Part shown: positions 30,095 through 37,561 of the stretch, piece by piece
How positions within the stretch are numbered: the stretch's first letter is position 1
Layout of the letters: each line of letters starts with the position of its first letter
NCBI RefSeq assembly: GCF_025717005.1
Contig: NZ_JAOVZU010000016.1
Coordinates: forward strand, 18,844 to 56,404
Source of the DNA: Actinotalea endophytica
GTDB lineage: Bacteria > Actinomycetota > Actinomycetes > Actinomycetales > Cellulomonadaceae
Reading direction: 5' to 3'
Length of the DNA stretch: 37,561 bases
Program-made: the position numbers and the translations under genes
The notes under the pieces: model-generated
What the model saw: only the letters and a program-made list of their open reading frames with translations
Told to the model about the DNA's origin: nothing
Databases searched by the model: none

Positions 30095-33000
30095 TCACGG
30101 CAGCGGCTCGTCGGGCGTGAGGCGGAGCCAGCCCTCCTGGCCCTCGGACGGGTCGGGTGGCAGGCGCGCGTCGCCGAGACTGTTGGTGACCGGCTCGTCG
30201 GCCCAGGTGGTCGCGTCCTTGCGGTGGCTCCAGCTCCACGTGCCGCGGATGTCCGAGGCCACCGGCATCCGGATCAGGTTCGGGTCCAGCAGCACGGGAC
30301 CGAACCGGAACAACGGCGCGAGCCGCGCCAGACCCGGCGCCACCCAGGCCCGCCGCATGCCGATCTGCTTGCGCGGCAGGAACCCGGTGGTCGCGCTCAC
30401 CACGCCGTGCGGCTCCACCAGCATCGTCACGTGCACGTCCTGGCCGGGCTGCACCCACAGCACGCCACTGGTGTCGACGTACGGGTGGTCCACCGGCGTG
30501 GCACCGGGGTCGGCGACCACGCCCAGGTCGTCGGCGAACCGGTCGTAGTAGCCCGACGTGGTGGTGGCCTGGCCGTTGAAGCCCTGGTGCGGGCCGATCG
30601 GCCGGGCGAAGTCCGTCACCGCCGGGTCCGGCACGTGCAGCGTGTGCGCGTCGTCCCCCACGAGGTACGCGAGCAGGCCGTCCTGCCAGTGCGCGAGCGC
30701 GCCGATCCGCACCGGCACGCGCAACCCGGCGACCCGGGCGGGGTCCACCGGTTCGGCGACCTCGACGCGGACCAGACCGCGCAGCACCGCGAGCGGGTGG
30801 CCGACCAGGAGGGCCAGGTGCTCCTCGCCGACGTGACCGAACGGGTCGACGCTCCACAGCGAGGTGTCGATGATCCGCAGCAGCGAGGACAGCGCGGTGT
30901 CGAGCTGGGGGGTGTCCGGCGTCGAGTCGAGGGCGCCCCAGTCCAGCAGGCCCTGCGCGAGGCCCGCGAGGTGCCGGTTCGGCACGATCGACGCGGGCGA
31001 CGCACCGATGGTGGACGGCTGGCCGGGCGACTCCTCCCACACCACGCCCGCATCGGCGTCGAACCGCACCGCGCCGAGCGCCGTGCCGTCCGCGGCGTAC
31101 AGCTGCAGGTCGCCGTCGAGGTGGTTGGGCAGCACGAACCCGCACACCGGCGACGCGGCATCGCTGGCGTCGACCGCGTCGTCGTCGGCCGAGACGAACC
31201 GGAACCACAGCCGGGTCGGTGCGGTGAACCGCGGCGCCAGCTCGACGAGGTCGGCGCGGTCGGCCACGGTCAGCGGCTCCGAGCGGAGCACCTGCTCGGC
31301 GGCCGCCGGGGTGCCCGGACCAGAGCCGAGCAGGTCGAGGGTCTGGCCGAACGCGTCGACCAGGCGCAGCCGGGTCACCTTCAGGAAGCCCGAGCGCACC
31401 GGCCAGAACCCGGGCGGCACGGCGCCGTCCTCGGGGGCGTCGGTGCCGTCGGCGACGAACCCGGAGCGCAGCATCGAGGTGAACCGGTCCATCGCGCCGA
31501 CCAGGACGTCCATCTTCTCGAGCTCGTCGGCGACGTGGTCCAGGTCGGCGGCGGTCGCGGCCGCCTCGGCCTCGGCCCCGCCGCCCGCCGCGTGCACCGC
31601 CGAGCGGAACGCCTTCTCGGCGTAGACCGACCGCATCGCGGTGATCTGCTCCAGCGCGGCCTTCGCGGCCGGCGAGTTGAAGGCGTGCACGATCCCCGGC
31701 TTGAGGGGCGCCGACCCGCCGGTCAGCTGGGCCTGCTCGAGGACCCTGCGCACGGTCGCGGCGGCGACCCGGGCCGCGCCGCCGCCGAGCAGCGCGCGGC
31801 CGCTGAGGGTCTGCACGGGCGCGGCGTCCGGCGCGGGCACGGTCGCGGCCAGCGCGTCGAAGTCGACCTCCTCGAGGTCCCAGCCGGCCAGGTCGGTCGC
31901 GGCGTAGAGGTCGACCTGCCAGTCCAGGTGCAGCGGGACCCACGGGGCCACCGGCAGGGCGACCGCGACCGGCGACGGCAGCGTCCCGTCGAAGCCCGAG
32001 AACGCGAGCAGCGGCGCGGCGTCGCGCCGCTCGTCCCGCGCGATCCACCACGCGGTCTGCTCGACGGCGTAGACCCGCGCGTTGACCTGCAGCCGCTCGG
32101 CGTTCAGCCCGCGGCCCACCGAGCTGACCGCCGCGGCGGTCTCGGCGCCACCGGGGTCGAGCAGCGCGAGCTCGCGCAGCAGGTCCTCGCACTCGGGCGG
32201 GATGCCGCCGTGGTCCAGGCCCCGGGCGAGTAGGTCCTCGCCGCGCACCGCACCGCCCGCACCCTCCGAGAGCGTGAACGGCGACAGGCTCCGCACGGTG
32301 TGCCCGCTGAGCCGGCAGACCAGCGACCCGGTCTCGGAGTGCAGGTCGTCGAAGCCGTGCTTGTAGGACCGCCCGGCGCCCTCGAGCAGGAACACCGGGT
32401 CCGACGGGACGAAGAACCGGGGCAGCGGCCGCTCGGACGCGACGGTCTCGGCGGGGGCGTCCGCACCGGGCGGGCGCGGCACCCCGACCCGCACGGGCGA
32501 GTCCACCCGAAGACCGTCCTTGACCTGACGCAGCACGCTGTCCATCGCGCCGTGCCTGAGCTGCGGCGAGATGCGCAGCTGGGCGGCGTCCTGCACCCGG
32601 CCGGCGAGCGTGCCGGCGGTGCCGCCCGCGGCGGGCGAGGTCGCGGCCCGCACCGGTGGCGTGGCCTGGCCCGCGAACACCCCCGGGGCGGTGCGGGATG
32701 GGTCGGGGACGACCGAGGTCGGCGGGACGACGGCGTGCTGGGTCACGGGCTCGGTGCGCGTCCCGCCGGGCAGGCCGGCGAACCCGGCCGCGTGCAGCAG
32801 CGCGTCGATCCGGGCCGGCGCGTCCGGCGCGTCGAGCTCGGCGGTGCCGCCGAGCAGCACGGCCTCGAGGATCCGCGACTCCTCCTCCTTGCCGGTGTTG
32901 TGCGCGAGCCGCGCCGCGAGCGCCTCGACGAGCGTGTTCCCGACCGTGACCGTGACGGACCCGGCCGCCGGTGGGCCGCCCGCGTCCCCGCCGAGCAGCC

Positions 33001-34021
33001 CGTCCGGCGCGACCCCGATCCCGGGTCCGGGCCAGCCGAGACCCACGACGGCGCCGTGGTACAGGGTCAGCTCCGGCCAGGACACCGCACGAGCCGCCCA
33101 CCGCCTCAGCACGGCGCTGCCGTCGCGCTCGAGCAGCGTGGGCTTCTCCTCACGGACGCCGACCGGCTTGACCGTGGCGCCGGCGTCGGCCGTGGCGACC
33201 CGTTCGAAGGTCGCTTCGCGGACCGCGAGACCCAGCTTCGTGGCCGCGGTCACCCGGGTGTCGGCGTAGACGAACGCGGCCGCGACGTCCGCGGGGTCGA
33301 TCTCCCAGCCGAGCGCGTCCAGGCGCGCGCCGAACGCCGTGGGCGAGGAGAGGTTCTCGCCGATCGGGTCGTCGACGTGCCGGCTGTGCCAGCCGCACAC
33401 GAGGTAGGCGACCGGGCCGCGCGCGTCCGACAGGTCGTCGTAGAACGCGAGCCGGTTCTCGACGTTGTCGTAGTACGCGGACCACACGGCGTCGCCGTGG
33501 CCGAGCGCGGTCAGCGGCTCGGCGCCGGGCGTGGTGGTCCGGTCCGGGTCCTCCGGCTCGAACCAGGCGTCCAGCGGCGTCACCACGGGCTCGGCCCCGC
33601 CGGACTCGAGCACCCACGCGGTCAGGGCGCGGCGGGCACCGACCTTCGGCGTCGAGACCCGCACCACGAGCCATCGGTCCGGCACCGGCGGGAACGACAC
33701 GTCGCCGCCGTGCGCGGTGCCTGCGCCGCGGGTCAGGGCGTCCGGGAGCGCCCAGTGCAGGTACGCGCCGGGCGGGCGGGCCTCCCGCTCGGCGAACGGC
33801 TCGGCGAGCAGCGTGTGGGCGGCCGGGGTGGTGCCGGCGTCCGGCGCCTGCATCGCGGTCTTCGCCCACGTCCCGCCCTCCTTGCGGACCATCAGCACGT
33901 CGAGCTGGATCGGGACCAGCACGCGCGGGGTCCGGGCGATCCGGGAGTCCCAGGTGGCCAGCACGCCGGGCGTCAGGCCGTGCGCGATCGAGGCGGAGAT
34001 CAGGTTGTCGTCGAGCTTCAT
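30095..34021 (-). CDS. Large protein of unknown function, right-hand operon
   Basis: This 1308-residue soluble protein has no signal peptide or clear membrane helix. Recognisable stretches are RVLVPIQLDVLMV near residue 32, GAYLHWALPDALT near 83 and FPPVPDRWLVVRV near 109, then a central Pro/Ala-rich linker (about 450-540), an alpha-rich region near 840-930 with AAKAALEQI and ELEKMDVLVGAMDRF, and a C-terminal beta-rich part. I have the impression that the HWALPDAL and DRWLVVR motifs recur in large hypothetical proteins of other bacteria, but I cannot confirm this here. The start is ATG 34019-34021, one base after the upstream stop. A 55-nt gap separates it from the propeller gene. No function is assigned. 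Confidence 0.8.
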   Translation of the reverse strand: MKLDDNLISASIAHGLTPGVLATWDSRIARTPRVLVPIQLDVLMVRKEGGTWAKTAMQAPDAGTTPAAHTLLAEPFAEREARPPGAYLHWALPDALTRGAGTAHGGDVSFPPVPDRWLVVRVSTPKVGARRALTAWVLESGGAEPVVTPLDAWFEPEDPDRTTTPGAEPLTALGHGDAVWSAYYDNVENRLAFYDDLSDARGPVAYLVCGWHSRHVDDPIGENLSSPTAFGARLDALGWEIDPADVAAAFVYADTRVTAATKLGLAVREATFERVATADAGATVKPVGVREEKPTLLERDGSAVLRRWAARAVSWPELTLYHGAVVGLGWPGPGIGVAPDGLLGGDAGGPPAAGSVTVTVGNTLVEALAARLAHNTGKEEESRILEAVLLGGTAELDAPDAPARIDALLHAAGFAGLPGGTRTEPVTQHAVVPPTSVVPDPSRTAPGVFAGQATPPVRAATSPAAGGTAGTLAGRVQDAAQLRISPQLRHGAMDSVLRQVKDGLRVDSPVRVGVPRPPGADAPAETVASERPLPRFFVPSDPVFLLEGAGRSYKHGFDDLHSETGSLVCRLSGHTVRSLSPFTLSEGAGGAVRGEDLLARGLDHGGIPPECEDLLRELALLDPGGAETAAAVSSVGRGLNAERLQVNARVYAVEQTAWWIARDERRDAAPLLAFSGFDGTLPSPVAVALPVAPWVPLHLDWQVDLYAATDLAGWDLEEVDFDALAATVPAPDAAPVQTLSGRALLGGGAARVAAATVRRVLEQAQLTGGSAPLKPGIVHAFNSPAAKAALEQITAMRSVYAEKAFRSAVHAAGGGAEAEAAATAADLDHVADELEKMDVLVGAMDRFTSMLRSGFVADGTDAPEDGAVPPGFWPVRSGFLKVTRLRLVDAFGQTLDLLGSGPGTPAAAEQVLRSEPLTVADRADLVELAPRFTAPTRLWFRFVSADDDAVDASDAASPVCGFVLPNHLDGDLQLYAADGTALGAVRFDADAGVVWEESPGQPSTIGASPASIVPNRHLAGLAQGLLDWGALDSTPDTPQLDTALSSLLRIIDTSLWSVDPFGHVGEEHLALLVGHPLAVLRGLVRVEVAEPVDPARVAGLRVPVRIGALAHWQDGLLAYLVGDDAHTLHVPDPAVTDFARPIGPHQGFNGQATTTSGYYDRFADDLGVVADPGATPVDHPYVDTSGVLWVQPGQDVHVTMLVEPHGVVSATTGFLPRKQIGMRRAWVAPGLARLAPLFRFGPVLLDPNLIRMPVASDIRGTWSWSHRKDATTWADEPVTNSLGDARLPPDPSEGQEGWLRLTPDEPLP

Positions 34022-34022
34022 C

Positions 34023-35033
34023 TCAGCCCCCCAGTCCCAGCACGGTGGTGACGCCGGTGAGCACGAGCGGCTGCTGGACGGCGTCGGCGACGTGGATGAA
34101 CACGCGGTCGAGCGGGACGCCGGTGTCGGCGTGGTCCTCGGTGCCCTGGAAGTGCTGGCGCCACGGCGGGTCGAGCACCGAGATCGCGAACGCGCCTGAG
34201 CCGGTCTGCGGCACACCGCGCGGGTCGGCGGCGAGCGCGTCGCGCAGGGCCTTGACCCGCACGACGTCGGTGCGGCCCGGCCGGGTCGGCACGGTCACCG
34301 GCACGGCGTCGTCGCCGACCTTGACCTGCTCCCCCTTGCCGTTCCGCAACGGCACGGCCAGCCCGGCACCCCGGTGCCGCACGCCGAACTGCACGCCGTG
34401 GTGCGGCTCCTCGAGGAGCACCATCTGCGGCTCGCCCTGGAACAGCGCGATCATCACCGACGGTGCGAGCAGCTCGAGACGGAGCAGCGGGAGCTGGTGC
34501 GCGACGATCTCGGGGTCGGCGGTCTTGAACGGCTCGCCGATCGTGCGGTCGTAGGCCCGGACGTCCATGTGCGGCCAGTTCCGCACCGCGCTGGACCGCA
34601 GCAGGAAGCCGGTCACCACGCCGGCCGGGGTGCGGTCCGCGTCGCTCGCCTTCTTCGCGTCGACGAAGTCGGTGCCGCGCTGGAGCGGGCGGACCATCCG
34701 CTCGCTCTGGTCGAGCCGCTGGCTCAGCACCGCGGCACGCGCCTGGTAGTGCGCCTCCTCGCGCGAGCCGATCTGGCCGACGGCGACCGCGCCGTCGACC
34801 ACGCGGTCGGTCCAGGACCGGTCGAGGTAGAAGAACCGGATCGACTCGGGCGGCAGCAGCCGGTCGTCCGGGACGAGGTACTCGAACGGCACGCCGACCA
34901 GCAGGCGCAGGTGCGCGAGGAACGACTCCATGTACGGCGGCAGCGCACCCTCGGGCTGCAGCGGCGCCTCCTGCGCGGGATGGGTCAGCCTGGCGTGCAG
35001 CGCCAGGCGGGCCGTGGTCGCCGGGACCCTCAT
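34023..35033 (-). CDS. Protein of unknown function, right-hand operon
   Basis: This 336-residue soluble protein has no signal peptide. The N-terminus contains PAQEAPLQPEGALPPYMESFLAHLRLLVGVPFEYLVPDDRLLPPESIRFFYLDRSW-type segments. The middle has RTPAGVVTGFLLRSSAVRNWPHMDVRAYDR, and the C-terminus has QHFQGTEDHADTGVPLDRVFIHVADAVQQPLVL. Aromatic and Pro-rich beta-like stretches suggest a structural domain. The start is ATG 35031-35033, overlapping the previous stop (ATGA). The next gene starts one base after its end. I do not recognise the family. Its tight coupling implies a fixed ratio with its neighbours. Confidence 0.78.
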   Translation of the reverse strand: MRVPATTARLALHARLTHPAQEAPLQPEGALPPYMESFLAHLRLLVGVPFEYLVPDDRLLPPESIRFFYLDRSWTDRVVDGAVAVGQIGSREEAHYQARAAVLSQRLDQSERMVRPLQRGTDFVDAKKASDADRTPAGVVTGFLLRSSAVRNWPHMDVRAYDRTIGEPFKTADPEIVAHQLPLLRLELLAPSVMIALFQGEPQMVLLEEPHHGVQFGVRHRGAGLAVPLRNGKGEQVKVGDDAVPVTVPTRPGRTDVVRVKALRDALAADPRGVPQTGSGAFAISVLDPPWRQHFQGTEDHADTGVPLDRVFIHVADAVQQPLVLTGVTTVLGLGG

Positions 35034-36790
35034 CGCAGCTCCCCCTCACCCTGGATGCGGACCGCGTCGATCGCGGCGGCGCGCACGTCGGCGAGCGCCG
35101 CCAGCCCCACCTCGTCGCCGAGCACGTCGTCGACGGTGCCGAGCACCCGGTCCTGCGCCCGGACGGTCACGGGGGCCGCGAGCCCCGGCTCCTCGCCGAG
35201 CAGCACGCGCGCGTCGGCGACCGACTCGAGACCGAACGCCTGGGCGATCACCTCGGGCTGCAGCAGCGGGCTGCCGAGCACCCGCTCGATGCCGAACGGG
35301 TCCACCGGCGCGACGATCCCGGCGGTGATCTTGTCGAGCACGTCGACCGTGTAGCGCAGCGCGACGGGCTCGCGCGGGTCGGTGATCGCGGTGAGGTGCA
35401 TCGCGTCCTTCAGCGTGACCACGCTGCCCTGCCGCGAGCTGGCCCGGAACGCTCCGCGCCGCCAGCGCATCAGCTCCTGGGCGAGCCGCGCGTCCGCCGC
35501 GGCGAGCAGGCGGCCGACCTCGAACGCGCTCGCGTAGGAGATGTTCTCGGCGCCGGTCTCGGCGACGACCCGGCGGGCCTGGTCCGCCGAGTGGTACGGC
35601 CCGAGGGCGTCGCGGGTCAGCGGCTCGGACACCAGCGGCCCGCGGTACCAGGACTGCTCGGGCGCACCGAGCCGGTCGGTCACGTCGATGGTGATGTGCC
35701 CGGTGTCGGTCACCGCGAGCTTCGACGCCGGGTCGACGTCGCCCATCATGCCGACGTCCAGGGCCTGCATGAGCTGGCGGAACGTGCCGTCGCCCTCGCA
35801 GACGAACGTCCAGCTGTGCAGCAGCACGAGGCGCGCCTTGGGGTGCAGCACCACCGCGCCCAGCCCGAGGCGCTGCCGGTCGAGGAGCTTGCCCACCTGG
35901 AGCTGCGTGCCGCTCGTCGCGGCGACCGGGGCGGAGACGGCGGCGGTGGCGGCGTGCGCCGCGGTGGCGGGCGACGCGACCAGGCGCATCGCGTCGGCCT
36001 GCGGCGCGGTGACGCTCGTCCCGAGCGCGCTGGGCGCGAGCTCGGACGACTCGGCGATCTGGGCGACCAGGACGCCGTCGAGGACACCGCCGTGGAAGGC
36101 GCCGTCCGGGTCGGTGGTCGGCAGCAGGTCGGTGCGTTCCTCGACGGACACCAGGCAGGCCACGTACGACCCGCCGGCGCGCGGCACCCGGTTGCTCATC
36201 ACGACCGCGAAGTACCCGTCCGAGTCGCCGGCGGCGAGCTCGCGGTCGTTCACGTTGACCTGGCGCACGTGGGTGAGGAGCTGGAGCTCCTCGGGCATCG
36301 GGAGGATCCCGCGGAGCAGCTGCTCGTCGGCCTCGACGGCGTCGCAGCGGATCCCGGCCGGGCTGCCCAGCCGGGTGAACACGGCACCGGGCACCACGTC
36401 GGTCAGCGCCTGGTCGTGCAGGATCTCGCACTCGTCCTGCTCGAGGAGGACGAGCGCGAGGAACGGGTACGGCGTCTGGCCGGGGGGCGCGGTGTAGGCG
36501 TCGCCGAGCGCGCGCTCCCACGGCAGGGTGCGCCGGCCGAGGGCGACGTGCGGCAGCGCCGAGTCGAACGGGCCGTGCCCGTTGCGCGGCGGGAAGACCC
36601 CGGCGACCTCGGACGGTGCGAGCGAGAACCGCGGGCCCTCGACGTCGAAGTGGAAGTCCTCGCCCGGCAGGGGCGTCGCGGTCGTGGTGACCGTGACGTC
36701 GGTCTGCACCCGCATGCGGTACTGCCCGGCGAGCAGGGAGGGGCGGATGTAGTCGTAGAGGACCATCTCGCCGATCTGCGGGTCAGCCAT
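35030..36790 (-). CDS. Protein of unknown function with LPWER motif, right-hand operon
   Basis: This 586-residue soluble protein has no signal peptide. The conserved-looking core is FHFDVEGPRFSLAPSEVAGVFPP (about 45-67), then LPHVALGRRTLPWER and PYPFLALVLLEQDECE. The middle contains LLDRQRLGLGAVVLHPKARLVLLHSWTFVCEGDGTFRQLMQ, and the C-terminal half has SYASAFEVGRLLAAADARLAQELMRWRRGAFR. The N-terminal stretch recalls large hypothetical proteins of other bacteria, but I cannot place it in a named family. The start is ATG 36788-36790, 8 nt inside the upstream gene. The strong coupling on both sides suggests subunits of one assembly. Confidence 0.78.
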   Translation of the reverse strand: MADPQIGEMVLYDYIRPSLLAGQYRMRVQTDVTVTTTATPLPGEDFHFDVEGPRFSLAPSEVAGVFPPRNGHGPFDSALPHVALGRRTLPWERALGDAYTAPPGQTPYPFLALVLLEQDECEILHDQALTDVVPGAVFTRLGSPAGIRCDAVEADEQLLRGILPMPEELQLLTHVRQVNVNDRELAAGDSDGYFAVVMSNRVPRAGGSYVACLVSVEERTDLLPTTDPDGAFHGGVLDGVLVAQIAESSELAPSALGTSVTAPQADAMRLVASPATAAHAATAAVSAPVAATSGTQLQVGKLLDRQRLGLGAVVLHPKARLVLLHSWTFVCEGDGTFRQLMQALDVGMMGDVDPASKLAVTDTGHITIDVTDRLGAPEQSWYRGPLVSEPLTRDALGPYHSADQARRVVAETGAENISYASAFEVGRLLAAADARLAQELMRWRRGAFRASSRQGSVVTLKDAMHLTAITDPREPVALRYTVDVLDKITAGIVAPVDPFGIERVLGSPLLQPEVIAQAFGLESVADARVLLGEEPGLAAPVTVRAQDRVLGTVDDVLGDEVGLAALADVRAAAIDAVRIQGEGELR

Positions 36791-37561
36791 CGGTGCCGCC
36801 TCCCTTCGTCAGGCGCACCCGCACGGTGCCGTCGGGCGTGAGCTGTTCGTCCGGGACGAGCTGGGTCAGGGTCGTGCCGGCCAGGGTGGCGGCCCACTCG
36901 TCGGCCGAGCCGTCGGAGGCGACCACGCCGGCCAGCGCGGCGTCCGGGGCACCGACGGTCACGGTGATCGTCTCGGCGCCGTCGTCGAGCTCGGTGACGT
37001 CGTACAGGAAGGCGGTGCGACGTCCGGCGGCGACCTGCGTGGGGACCGGCGCGAGGCTCGCCCCACCGACGTGCACCACGACGTCCTCGGGGCCGAGCAG
37101 CGCGTCGGTCGGCGCGTCGAGCAGCACGCCCACCACGGTGACGTGCGCCGGCAGGTCGGTCTGCACGGCGGCCTGGTCCAGCATCGCGCGGGACACCGTG
37201 GCGATGCCGGACGCGGCGACGTGCGAGCGCACCCGGGTGCCGGTCGGGGCGCCGAGACGGACCACCGCGCCGCGGGCGAGGAGTGCGGTCGGCCCGACCT
37301 GGACCACCGAGGTGCCGACCTGCCAGCCGAGCACTGCCGTGCCACGCGAGGCGAGCGCTCCGGTGATCGCGCCCGGCCGGGCGGGCCGGTCGGCCCGGTC
37401 CTTCGGCAAGGCCGACCGGCCGAGGGCCGTCACGGCGACCATCCCGCAGCCGGGTCGCAGGTCCATCGGGCCCGGGGCCAGCTCACGGTCGGACAGGACC
37501 GTGCCTGCGGTGGAGAGCTCGGTGACCCGCACGGCGCTGTCGCCGGCGAGCTCGAGCCGCC
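36783..37561 (-). CDS. Partial protein of unknown function, continues past the right edge
   Basis: 258 residues of the C-terminal part are visible. The reading frame stays open to the window edge, and the residues before the GTG at 37530-37532 (RLELAGDSAVRVTELS) read as normal coding sequence, so the true start is probably outside. The visible part is beta-rich and Val/Gly/Thr-rich, for example CGMVAVTALG, GWQVGTSVVQVGPTALLARGAVVRLG and FLYDVTELDDGAETITVTVG, and ends TVRVRLTKGGGTDG. This resembles a structural or adhesin-like beta-sandwich without a recognised motif. It overlaps the next gene by 8 nt. Confidence 0.65.
   Translation of the reverse strand, partial: RLELAGDSAVRVTELSTAGTVLSDRELAPGPMDLRPGCGMVAVTALGRSALPKDRADRPARPGAITGALASRGTAVLGWQVGTSVVQVGPTALLARGAVVRLGAPTGTRVRSHVAASGIATVSRAMLDQAAVQTDLPAHVTVVGVLLDAPTDALLGPEDVVVHVGGASLAPVPTQVAAGRRTAFLYDVTELDDGAETITVTVGAPDAALAGVVASDGSADEWAATLAGTTLTQLVPDEQLTPDGTVRVRLTKGGGTDG

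Noticed and set aside
36783-37532. GTG at 37530-37532 as the start of the right-most gene
   Set aside because: The frame stays open and coding-like to the window edge, so the gene is treated as partial.

Overview
The window is very GC-rich (I estimate 70-75%), with GTG/ATG starts, many 1-8 nt gene overlaps, strong G/C third-position bias and AGGAGG-type ribosome binding sites. This fits a high-GC Actinomycetota genome. The single-flavin sugar and peptide ABC systems, the NarL-type two-component system and the separate SdhC/SdhD-like anchors suggest an aerobic or facultative soil actinomycete, possibly near Cellulomonadaceae. That family-level placement is inference only. No tRNA, rRNA, CRISPR array, insertion sequence or phage integrase was recognised.

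Layout. 1-126 is an odd A/T-free, poly-C rich stretch that looks like a contig edge. 127-3912 is an oligopeptide/dipeptide-type ABC transporter (two permeases and a fused double ATPase). 3995-5011 (minus) is a membrane protein with a degenerate GGDEF-like domain. 5247-7479 holds four small or poorly known genes: a short membrane protein, a soluble hypothetical, a lipoprotein and a J-domain protein. 7523-11501 is a redox group: iron-type alcohol dehydrogenase, LLM flavin monooxygenase-like protein, and a ketosteroid-dehydrogenase-like flavoprotein behind a candidate TetR-type operator. 11661-12212 is a MazEF-like toxin-antitoxin pair under an 11-bp-arm operator, with a probable leaderless transcript. 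12552-15681 is the most unusual respiratory locus: one protein fusing a GlpA-type glycerol-3-phosphate dehydrogenase flavin domain to a complete SdhB-type three-cluster iron-sulfur subunit, followed by SdhC-like and SdhD-like membrane anchors. 15781-19552 (minus) is a four-gene ABC exporter plus histidine kinase/response regulator operon. 20031-21185 is an apparently active diguanylate cyclase with an RxxD inhibitory site. 21241-24489 (minus) is a xylose/ribose-type sugar ABC importer with a single-domain ATPase. 24932-37561 (minus, running off the right edge) is a tightly coupled operon of at least six genes: four large proteins of unknown function, a 1608-residue Asp-box beta-propeller protein with inserted phage-tail-like repeats and two C-terminal ASH-type domains, and a small two-helix membrane protein.

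How parts work together. The hybrid dehydrogenase would oxidise a GlpA-type substrate (glycerol 3-phosphate or a related 2-hydroxy compound) on FAD, pass electrons through [2Fe-2S], [4Fe-4S] and [3Fe-4S] clusters on the same chain, and reduce quinone in a heme-b membrane anchor. In effect it is complex II with its flavoprotein swapped. The right-hand operon looks like a multi-protein assembly: large subunits without signal peptides, translational coupling throughout, and repeat domains typical of phage tail fibres and sialidase-like propellers. These two loci are the best candidates for undescribed systems. Coordinates and start choices were made by reading the sequence. Family assignments rest on motif recognition, not on database searches.
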